DNA of 7,218 nucleotides from Candidatus Thorarchaeota archaeon (lineage in GTDB: Archaea > Asgardarchaeota > Thorarchaeia > Thorarchaeales > Thorarchaeaceae). The translations under genes were made by a program, and so were the position numbers. The stretch spans positions 1-7,218 of the forward strand of contig JAGSHP010000063.1 of the NCBI GenBank assembly GCA_029855925.1, given 5' to 3'. The notes beneath the pieces are model-generated. The model worked only from the letters and a program-made list of their open reading frames with translations, was not told where the DNA came from and ran no database searches. Shown piece after piece: positions 1-5,721 of this stretch (positions within the stretch are counted from its first letter, which is position 1; the number at the start of each line of letters is the position of its first letter).

Positions 1-2586
1 GTCTTCTCCCACCCTATGCGCCCCGGTGGATTTAGGCTTCGTTATGGTCGGTCCCGTAATACAGGACTTGCCGGTGTAGGCGTCCATCCCGCCACTATGA
101 TCATCGTCAATGAGTTTCTTGCACCAGGAACACACATTCGCACAGAGCGACCGGGGAAAGGGTCAATTGTTGCACCCGTTGACACTGTAGAGGGACCGAT
201 TGTTCTCCTCGACGATGGGTCTGTGCTTCAAGTATCCTCCGTTGACCAAGCGGAGAATGTTCGTGAGCGCGTCCAGAAGATTCTCTTTCTCGGGGACATC
301 CTCATTGCTCTTGGCGAATTTCTGGAAAACAACCATCCACTTGTTCCATCAGGCTATTGTGAAGAGTGGTGGTCTCATGACTTGGATAGAGCAATTGCTG
401 ATGTCTTGCCCCAGGACCTCCGCGCACGCCTCAAGAAATGCAAGTTGGCTCCGAATGAGGTACAAAATCTGATCAAATCCCCTCTCACGTACTGGCCTAC
501 TGCCGAACAGGCCGTCCTCCTCTCCAAGGAATTCAGAATTCCATTACATCCGCGGTATCTGTATCGGTGGATGGTTCTGTCCCCTGAGGAGGCAACGAAC
601 CTCCGCTCATGGATCTTGAAAGAAGCCAGTACCACGTCGATTTCGGGAATGCCCCGAATCACGCTCCCCTATTCCGATGAGTTCAAACCATTGCTCGAGA
701 GGATAGGAATCCCTCACACGCTTGATGATGAACAGACGACCATCATCCTGTCTGACCCCCCCGTTTCAATTCTCGCTCAGCTTGGACGCAAGTCTGCAAG
801 ACCCCGTGGTGAAACATCTCTCGAGATACTGTCCTCTGTAGCGCAAGTCCCCCTCCGCGATAAGCTCGGAATCTCAATTGGCGCACGTATGGGTCGTCCC
901 GAGAAAGCCGAGGAACGTCGAATGAGGCCCCCAGTTCAGGTACTCTTTCCAGTGGGACGCGACTTTGGCGGCGAGCGTAATATTGAACGAGTGGCAGAGG
1001 GGACAATCAGGGAGTCATCGCTCTCAGAAGATGGCACACATGATGTCCATTCATTCGATATCAATCGTGGTGTTTCAGTCGAGATGGTAACTCGCCGCTG
1101 CCCCAAGTGCAATCTTGAGACCTTCGAGTCCCGATGTCCGACATGTGGTACCCACACAGAGATACTTCGATACTGCTCTCAAGAGGGGTGCGGCCTCCCT
1201 ATTGATGAAACCACTGGGAAGTGCCCACGAAGTCACGATATCAACTTCATAAAATACACCAAGACATACACCATTGACATCCGTGCTCTGTTACAACGGA
1301 TCAAACAGGAAATTGATGAGCCCCAGAGTTATAATGTTCGAGGAGTTCTGGGTCTAACCAGTAGTTACAAGATTCCCGAGTACCTCGGTAAGGGGATTCT
1401 ACGTGCAAAGCACTCAGTATATTGCTATCGTGATGGAACTGCACGATTTGATGCAACAGATGCCCCCCTCACCCACTTCATTCCCCGAGAGATTGGGGTC
1501 TCGATTGGCAAGCTACACGAGCTGGGATATCACACTGATTACTTGGGGTTCCCCTTGGCCTCTGATGAGCAAGTGGTCGAACTCAAGGTGCAAGACATAG
1601 TGGTCCCCGAGAACTGTGCGGACTATCTTGTCCGGGTTGGTCAATTCGTCGACGACTGCCTTGAGAAGATATACGGGTTGGAGCGATATTATAACTTCAC
1701 TGTACCCGATGATGTGGTCGGTCAGCTGGTCATTGGATTAGCCCCCCACACATCTGCGGGAATCATCGGTCGTATCATTGGGTTTACGAGTGCCAGCGTG
1801 TGCTATGCACATCCATACTGGCATGCCGCTAAACGACGAAATTGCGATGGCGATGAGGATGCAGTGATCTTGGTCCTCGATGCCCTCCTGAACTTCTCGA
1901 AATCGTTTCTCCCTGCAGGTCGTGGCGGTTTTATGGACGCTCCACTTGTCTTGTCAGTAGTCCTGAATCCTGAGGAGGTGGATGATGAGAGCCACAATAT
2001 GGAGGTATGCAGCCGTTATCCTGCAGAGTTCTATGACAAGGTCGCTGAGGGTCGTCATCCAAAGGAAGTGGAACATCTTGTGGACATCATTGCCGGACGA
2101 CTTGACTCAGAGGCGCAGTACGAAGGATTCGCCTTTACCCATGGCACATCCTCGTTTGATGCAGGACCCAAGAACACACGTTACAAGACTCTTGGTAGCA
2201 TGATCGAGAAACTCGACGCACAGCTCAATCTAGCTCGCACCATCTGCGCTGTCGATGCACGCGATGTGGCGGAACGCGTACTATCTCATCACTTCATCCG
2301 GGACATTCGTGGTAATCTTCGTGCATATTCTACTCAAAGAATTCAATGTCTGAAATGTCATCGTGTATATCGTCGAATACCTCTATCAGGCACGTGTGTG
2401 TGTGGTGCTAAACTCTCTCTCACGGTTCGTCAAAAGAACATCTCAAAATATCTAGATGTTGCCAAGAAGATGATAGCCGACTATGATCTGAGCCCGTATC
2501 TCAAAGAGCGTATCCGTCTAATTGAAGTGTCTCTCGACTCGATATTTTACTCGGAACAGACGGCACTGACAGACTTTCTCGAATGA
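1..2586 (+). CDS. polC: DNA polymerase II (family D) large subunit DP2, C-terminal 861 residues, 5' partial
   Basis: Catalytic large subunit of the archaeal replicative polymerase PolD, which works with the small proofreading subunit DP1. The frame is open to the left edge, and the Met at 16 lies inside a conserved DP2 stretch (GGFRLRYGRSR), so it is not the start. By comparison with DP2 proteins of about 1100-1270 residues, some 300-400 residues are missing. Visible landmarks: a Cys-rich zinc region at 1099-1236 (CPKC, CPTC, then C-x4-C and C-x3-H); the conserved VRGLTS/KIPE-like block near 1340-1380; THFIPREIGVS near 1480; APHTSAG near 1741; and the catalytic motif NCDGDED at 1840-1860 with Asp at 1846 and 1852. 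A C-terminal zinc knuckle (CLKC...CVC) spans 2347-2403, and a PIP-box-like tail ends the protein. No intein interrupts the NCDGDED site, a known insertion point in this family. No frameshift is seen. DP1 is not in the window. Confidence 0.97.
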   Translation, partial: VFSHPMRPGGFRLRYGRSRNTGLAGVGVHPATMIIVNEFLAPGTHIRTERPGKGSIVAPVDTVEGPIVLLDDGSVLQVSSVDQAENVRERVQKILFLGDILIALGEFLENNHPLVPSGYCEEWWSHDLDRAIADVLPQDLRARLKKCKLAPNEVQNLIKSPLTYWPTAEQAVLLSKEFRIPLHPRYLYRWMVLSPEEATNLRSWILKEASTTSISGMPRITLPYSDEFKPLLERIGIPHTLDDEQTTIILSDPPVSILAQLGRKSARPRGETSLEILSSVAQVPLRDKLGISIGARMGRPEKAEERRMRPPVQVLFPVGRDFGGERNIERVAEGTIRESSLSEDGTHDVHSFDINRGVSVEMVTRRCPKCNLETFESRCPTCGTHTEILRYCSQEGCGLPIDETTGKCPRSHDINFIKYTKTYTIDIRALLQRIKQEIDEPQSYNVRGVLGLTSSYKIPEYLGKGILRAKHSVYCYRDGTARFDATDAPLTHFIPREIGVSIGKLHELGYHTDYLGFPLASDEQVVELKVQDIVVPENCADYLVRVGQFVDDCLEKIYGLERYYNFTVPDDVVGQLVIGLAPHTSAGIIGRIIGFTSASVCYAHPYWHAAKRRNCDGDEDAVILVLDALLNFSKSFLPAGRGGFMDAPLVLSVVLNPEEVDDESHNMEVCSRYPAEFYDKVAEGRHPKEVEHLVDIIAGRLDSEAQYEGFAFTHGTSSFDAGPKNTRYKTLGSMIEKLDAQLNLARTICAVDARDVAERVLSHHFIRDIRGNLRAYSTQRIQCLKCHRVYRRIPLSGTCVCGAKLSLTVRQKNISKYLDVAKKMIADYDLSPYLKERIRLIEVSLDSIFYSEQTALTDFLE
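2557..2580 (+). other. PIP box (PCNA-binding motif) at the C-terminus of DP2
   Basis: The last residues of DP2 read QTALTDFLE and then stop. This matches the PCNA-interacting consensus Q-x-x-[L/I/M]-x-x-[F/Y]-[F/L] (Q, L, F and L in register). A C-terminal PIP box is known for PolD of Thermococcales, where it tethers the polymerase to the sliding clamp. The motif match is seen directly; binding is inferred. Confidence 0.75.
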
Positions 2587-2612
2587 AACAACGCCGCCGT
2601 GCTCCGAGATTA
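2587..2612. other. Short convergent gap between polC and the CBS gene
   Basis: Only 26 bp separate the two stop codons (TGA at 2584-2586 on the plus strand, TAG at 2613-2615 on the minus strand). I see no T-run or strong hairpin on either strand, so termination of both genes must lie inside the opposing coding sequence or rely on a weak signal. Confidence 0.6.
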
Positions 2613-3458
2613 CTACTCAATCGCCAATCTCAACAAATCTCTATCCTCAATCATCCCGATCAAATTACCCGCGGCTGATAGTACTGGGGCCTGATCCAGA
2701 TCATGTTTCCGCAGGATCTTGACGCAGTCGGAGACCGTTGTGACCTCAGTCACATTTATGATATTCTTAGTCATGACCTCTCGAACCTCGACCGATGGAA
2801 GTTTCAGAAGCTTTCTTGTGACAATGAGAAACTCTTTTGATGTCCAGCCCCAGTCAACCGTGTTCTCGGTTCCGCTGAAGGTCGTTGAAACATTGTTCTC
2901 GACTGTTTCCTCAGAGAGTCTTATGAAATCGTTTACGGTTATCATGCCTGTGACTCCCCCGTTCTCGTTGAGGACAATGAGCGCATTCTGCCCTGCCATG
3001 TCTAGAATCATGTATGCAAGGGATAACGGAGTTCGCTCCCAGACTGATACTATCTGACGCGAGACCCGGTCGCGTATATGCATCTCATCAAATGGGCTCT
3101 TTCCCTCGAGGAGTGATCCGAGCACATCCGGAATTGATATTAGACCTACCAGTTCCTTGCCCTTTACAACTGGCAGTCTTCTAAACTTCTTTTCGTACAT
3201 TATTCTTGCCGCTTCGACGATATCGGTGTCCGGATTGACCGTGATGGGGTCTCTGACCATGAGCATGGCCAATTGGTCTTCGTCTGTCTTTTTGAGAAGG
3301 TCTGTCCGTGTCACCATTCCGACAAGAATCTTCGTGCCCTTCTTTACCACTGGCAGGCCGTTGATCTGCCTCTCTGCCATTATTTGGAGAACGTTCTCCC
3401 TTGTTCCCGGAACAGATACGTGAACAACCTCCGATTGCATACAATCTGCTACCTTCAT
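2613..3458 (-). CDS. Four-CBS-domain (double Bateman module) protein
   Basis: A 281-residue soluble protein made almost entirely of CBS domains: roughly residues 1-57, 64-118, 126-183 and 223-281, with a longer linker at 184-222 that includes a Trp-rich stretch (DWGW). Each repeat ends in the typical G-h-h-x-x-x-D turn: GMVTRTD (47-53), GLISIPD (105-111), GMITVND (171-177) and GMIEDRD (268-274). The first three keep Thr/Ser at the ribose/phosphate contact position used in AMP-, ATP- or SAM-binding CBS pairs; the fourth has Glu instead. No enzyme, transporter or DNA-binding domain is attached, so it is probably a stand-alone nucleotide-sensing regulator with unknown target. The start ATG begins the standard first CBS strand (MKVADCM) and has a GGAG 10 nt upstream. 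It is last in the radB-carS strand run and converges on polC. Confidence 0.92.
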   Translation of the reverse strand: MKVADCMQSEVVHVSVPGTRENVLQIMAERQINGLPVVKKGTKILVGMVTRTDLLKKTDEDQLAMLMVRDPITVNPDTDIVEAARIMYEKKFRRLPVVKGKELVGLISIPDVLGSLLEGKSPFDEMHIRDRVSRQIVSVWERTPLSLAYMILDMAGQNALIVLNENGGVTGMITVNDFIRLSEETVENNVSTTFSGTENTVDWGWTSKEFLIVTRKLLKLPSVEVREVMTKNIINVTEVTTVSDCVKILRKHDLDQAPVLSAAGNLIGMIEDRDLLRLAIE

Positions 3459-3499
3459 TGTATTGCGGCTCCAGTATCGAGAAGATTGATAGCGCTCAT
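3455..3499 (-). other. Possible 14-codon leader ORF overlapping the CBS gene start
   Basis: On the minus strand an ATG at 3499 opens a short frame encoding MSAINLLDTGAAIQ. Its TGA stop (3457-3455) overlaps the CBS start codon in an ATGA arrangement, the geometry used for translational coupling. A GGAGTGA lies upstream, but GGAG is about 13 nt from the ATG, which is long for a ribosome binding site. A frame this short can easily arise by chance, so it is listed only as a candidate. Confidence 0.2.
3469..3472 (-). promoter_or_regulatory. Ribosome binding site of the CBS gene
   Basis: GGAG on the minus strand, 10 nt before the ATG at 3458. It supports this start, although the spacing is slightly long. 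Confidence 0.45.
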
Positions 3500-3548
3500 T
3501 ATGGACTCTTCACTCCATTCGCGCTCCTGTTCTCATATATGGCAGTCC

Positions 3549-3568
3549 TTTTTAATATATCCTTTAAC
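3549..3568 (-). promoter_or_regulatory. Candidate archaeal promoter (BRE + TATA) for the CBS gene
   Basis: In the 135-bp gap after carS the minus strand reads GTTAAAGG (3568-3561), purine-rich like a TFB recognition element, followed directly by ATATATTAAAAA (3560-3549), an A/T box resembling the archaeal TATA element. Transcription would start about 25 nt downstream, near 3530, leaving a leader of about 70 nt. A second AT patch (CATATATG, 3534-3541) lies close by. No mapped start supports this; it rests on composition and position only. Confidence 0.4.
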
Positions 3569-3593
3569 AATACGTCTAGATAATTTGTTTATG

Positions 3594-4154
3594 TTACCAT
3601 GGGTGTTTCTTGAAGCCCAATAGATATCCCATTATGTTGCTAATGTAATGAATGAGAAGTGTGAAGGCGAGCAGTATCATTACGAATACCGCCGCTGGTC
3701 TGATGAATGGCGTGGCAAATAAGAGTCCAAGAATGATAAACCCAAGTTGATCAAGGACGGGTGCTGGTCCACCACTAGGGAGATTTGCCCTCCTCTTGAT
3801 GAAGGAGCCAATCATGTCTCCAAAAAGGGCGCCAGTCGACATGGCAAGAGCCATTGGTACAGTCATGAAGAGGACCGATTGCATCTCAATTGTCACCGTA
3901 ACATACAGGCTCAGAATTGGCTCTATGAACGGGGCTGCGATAGCCTGTAGAGCACCGGTCAACGTGCCCAAGAGCACTCCTACAATAAAGCCCCTTATGG
4001 TCTTTCCATCCCCCAGGACTCTTCGTCCATCCCTGAAGACGTGCCCCCCATCAATTGGTCTTCCTCCCCCAAAGATGACTGGTGTGGCATTTGCAATCCA
4101 TGCTGGAAGTCCAAACCAGATGGCGAGTTCAATTAGCGCAAGTTCCTTATACAT
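3594..4154 (-). CDS. carS: CDP-archaeol synthase (CTP:2,3-di-O-geranylgeranyl-glycerophosphate cytidylyltransferase)
   Basis: Integral membrane enzyme that uses CTP to activate unsaturated archaetidic acid to CDP-archaeol, the precursor of archaeal polar lipid head groups (EC 2.7.7.67; former DUF46 family). The 186-residue length is normal. Family signatures are all present: PAWIANATPVIFGGG (17-31) followed by RPIDGG; F-x-DGRR-x-LGDGKT-x-RGF (40-56); GDMIGSFIKRR (112-122); and AP-x-LDQL (131-137). Hydrophobic stretches near residues 5-25, 55-77, 94-111, 136-150 and 154-178 fit the five-helix fold known for this enzyme. The ATG is preceded by a strong GGAGTGA. It lies 44 bp downstream of radB on the same strand, so cotranscription is likely, though the two functions have no evident link. 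Confidence 0.95.
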   Translation of the reverse strand: MYKELALIELAIWFGLPAWIANATPVIFGGGRPIDGGHVFRDGRRVLGDGKTIRGFIVGVLLGTLTGALQAIAAPFIEPILSLYVTVTIEMQSVLFMTVPMALAMSTGALFGDMIGSFIKRRANLPSGGPAPVLDQLGFIILGLLFATPFIRPAAVFVMILLAFTLLIHYISNIMGYLLGFKKHPW

Positions 4155-4160
4155 CAGTCA

Positions 4161-4164
4161 CTCC
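4161..4164 (-). promoter_or_regulatory. Ribosome binding site of carS
   Basis: The minus strand carries GGAGTGA with GGAG 6 nt before the ATG at 4154. It is the best Shine-Dalgarno match in the window and fixes the carS start. Confidence 0.75.
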
Positions 4165-4198
4165 TGCCTCGTAATCATGTACAGCATATCACTGTTTC

Positions 4199-4918
4199 TC
4201 ATTCTGCAGGCCTTGCTTGGAAACCCCGTGCAGCAAGAAATAGATGGCATGGTCTGAAATGACCTCCATCATCCACTCTCTCAATGATTCGTTCGCCCAA
4301 CTTCTGTCCTAACGATACTCGAAGGGTAATGTCCGCCCAGTAGTCCATTATGTTGCGCGCGACTGGTTCAATCTCATTTTGTTCCCCTCCCATTACAGAT
4401 CGTACCTGATTCAATACCAGCACACTTACGTCCAAGTTTCTTGCCAGTCCCTTGAGCATACCAGTCTGACGATTGAGCTCTCTGTGCGCCTCATAGTTCG
4501 TTCTCTTGTCCTCCAGACTTATCCGATAGAGCCGTGTGAGTGTGTCTATAACAACCAGATACGTATTCTTCTGAATAATGAGGTCCGCGTCCTCAAGAAG
4601 GACTCCCTGCTCCTCAAAACTCTTGGGCATAAGGATCCGGATTGAATCGCTCAGACTGGAGAACTCAGCCTCGGCTATTTGCTCAAGGCGCTCAATTGGT
4701 GATGAGGCCTCCGCATTGATGAACAACACACTGCCTCCCTTCCGGAGTGTAGCAACTGCGGCAATCAGCCCCAATGTTGTCTTTCCTGCAGCCGCCTCGC
4801 CGTAGACTTGGGTGAAACTACCCGTTTCCAAGCCCCCGCCCAATAGGTCATCTACACATGCGATACCCAGAGGTAACTTCACAGCGGTGTTCACCAAACA
4901 CTCTATTAATACGGCCAT
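4199..4918 (-). CDS. radB: RadB-type RecA/Rad51 paralogue (DNA repair and recombination protein)
   Basis: A single RecA-core ATPase lacking the N-terminal helix-hairpin-helix domain of RadA, as expected for RadB, which is thought to assist RadA filament formation and to interact with recombination and replication proteins. Visible: the RadB-like N-terminus LGIACVDDLLGGGLE; Walker A GEAAAGKTT (40-48); putative catalytic Glu69 in FINAEAS; Walker B LVVIDT with Asp124, followed by LTRLYR typical of RadB; LNRQTGMLKGLAR (147-159); and the VLVLNQV strand (165-171) of motif L1/L2 position. Length is 239 residues from the ATG at 4918, a little above the family's usual size. The ATG has no ribosome binding site. 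A GTG at 4882 (Val13) has GGTGA 8 nt upstream and would start the protein just before the conserved region, giving 227 residues. First gene of the minus-strand run; divergent from the RNase H-like gene. Confidence 0.88.
   Translation of the reverse strand: MAVLIECLVNTAVKLPLGIACVDDLLGGGLETGSFTQVYGEAAAGKTTLGLIAAVATLRKGGSVLFINAEASSPIERLEQIAEAEFSSLSDSIRILMPKSFEEQGVLLEDADLIIQKNTYLVVIDTLTRLYRISLEDKRTNYEAHRELNRQTGMLKGLARNLDVSVLVLNQVRSVMGGEQNEIEPVARNIMDYWADITLRVSLGQKLGERIIERVDDGGHFRPCHLFLAARGFQARPAE
4891..4895 (-). promoter_or_regulatory. Possible ribosome binding site for an internal GTG start of radB
   Basis: GGTGA on the minus strand, 8 nt before the GTG at 4882-4880. The ATG at 4918 has no comparable motif, so this site favours the shorter radB product. 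Leaderless translation from either codon would make it irrelevant. Confidence 0.35.
4904..4911. promoter_or_regulatory. Palindromic AT box TATTAATA, candidate TATA element in the divergent region
   Basis: A perfect 8-bp palindrome inside the annotated 5' end of radB, so it reads the same on both strands. For the plus strand its centre lies about 26 nt before position 4934, just ahead of the GAGG and ATG of the RNase H-like gene. For the minus strand it lies about 25 nt before the GTG at 4882, the spacing expected of a leaderless radB transcript. It could serve one or both genes. No clear BRE is seen on either side. Confidence 0.3.
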
Positions 4919-4936
4919 CTGATAAGACTAACGAGT

Positions 4937-4940
4937 GAGG
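4937..4940 (+). promoter_or_regulatory. Ribosome binding site of the RNase H-like gene
   Basis: GAGG (in GTGAGG) 7 nt before the ATG at 4948. It favours this Met over the second Met two codons later. Confidence 0.5.
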
Positions 4941-4947
4941 AACTGCC

Positions 4948-5721
4948 ATGTCTATGCCGGGTGTAGTTGTTGCAGTCCAAAGTCCCAAGACTCGCTTCAT
5001 GCTGATAGACGCTCTTGATGCACTCGGCATTCGCTTCACAATGTGCGAACTCGGTGATGCGATCTGCGAGATTGCATCCGTGATTCTCAGTGACCATCTA
5101 GAGAGTGGTACATTATCATCACGTATAATCCTTGTACGTGATGACACTGACATCGAAGGTGCTCTAATTGCGACATTGGTCAACCTACAGGGAATTGATG
5201 CCCCCTTCTCCGCATCCTTAGGAATTGATCCTGGTCTTCGTTTTGGAATCGCCCTGGTCATCAATGGTCTTTTGATCAACACATGCAATGCATCGTCCCC
5301 TGGAGAGGCTGCCGACGTGACGATGCGCTGGTCGTCCATACTCCGAGAGCGGTTCGGCTGTGATCCTATCATCCGTGTTGGTGACGGATTGCGTCTGTTC
5401 ACAATACTGTTCCTTCGAGCATTGCAACACCGATCGAATATGGCCCGCATTGAACTCGTAGATGAACATCATACTACTCTTACCAGTGGTGCGAACAATG
5501 ACCGGTCATCAGCCGCCCTCATAGCTCAGAGACAGGGGCATCCCGCTGATGACCTGCCGTTGACCATAGAAGCAAAGGAGGGACACATCCGCCTCATGAA
5601 GCGACTGTTTGGACGGTTAACTGGCGGGAGTTCCCTGTCGACAGAGGAGGCAACTCTTCTCTTGGCTGGCGATGTCACGCTTGATGAGATTGTTGGGCAT
5701 CATTCCTCGAAAAATGAATGA
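4948..5721 (+). CDS. Uncharacterised archaeal protein with RuvC/YqgF-like RNase H-fold domain
   Basis: A 257-residue soluble protein of unknown function. Residues 1-88 form a predicted alpha/beta domain with hydrophobic strands VVVAV (6-10) and RIILVRDD (59-66), which I do not recognise. From residue 90 it reads SLGIDPGLRFGIALVINGLL, the first strand pair of RuvC/YqgF-like nucleases, with the usual first metal-binding Asp (Asp94) in IDPG. Further matches: VGDG (144-147), LVDEHHTT (170-177) comparable with the DERLTT motif of YqgF, and DRSSAALIA (185-193) comparable with the final Asp-x-x-x-A helix. Candidate active-site acids are therefore Asp94, Asp172 or Glu173, and Asp185, with Asp146 possible. 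The tail (208-250, rich in Arg/Lys then LSTEEATLLLAGDVTLDEIV) looks like a conserved accessory segment. It is head to head with radB and overlaps the helicase gene by 22 bp at its end. A role in branched-DNA processing is inferred; RNA or nucleotide substrates are equally open. Confidence 0.75.
   Translation: MSMPGVVVAVQSPKTRFMLIDALDALGIRFTMCELGDAICEIASVILSDHLESGTLSSRIILVRDDTDIEGALIATLVNLQGIDAPFSASLGIDPGLRFGIALVINGLLINTCNASSPGEAADVTMRWSSILRERFGCDPIIRVGDGLRLFTILFLRALQHRSNMARIELVDEHHTTLTSGANNDRSSAALIAQRQGHPADDLPLTIEAKEGHIRLMKRLFGRLTGGSSLSTEEATLLLAGDVTLDEIVGHHSSKNE

Noticed and set aside
16..18. ATG at 16 as the start of the polymerase gene
   Set aside because: The frame is open to base 1 and the residues around it belong to a conserved internal block of DP2. 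The gene is truncated by the window edge.
3796..4257. 153-codon open frame on the plus strand opposite carS and the end of radB
   Set aside because: It is fully antisense to two genes with clear family motifs. Its predicted protein is Pro/Ser-rich with no recognisable domain.
5188..5235. Repeated GGAATTGAT at two nearby sites in the RNase H-like gene
   Set aside because: Both copies encode Gly-Ile-Asp in frame (GIDAP and GIDPG). Nine bases twice looks like chance or codon choice, with no further copies forming an array.
4848..5450. 200-codon open frame on the minus strand opposite the RNase H-like gene
   Set aside because: Arg/Ser-rich shadow translation. The plus-strand frame has a ribosome site and family motifs, and this frame also overlaps radB in another frame.
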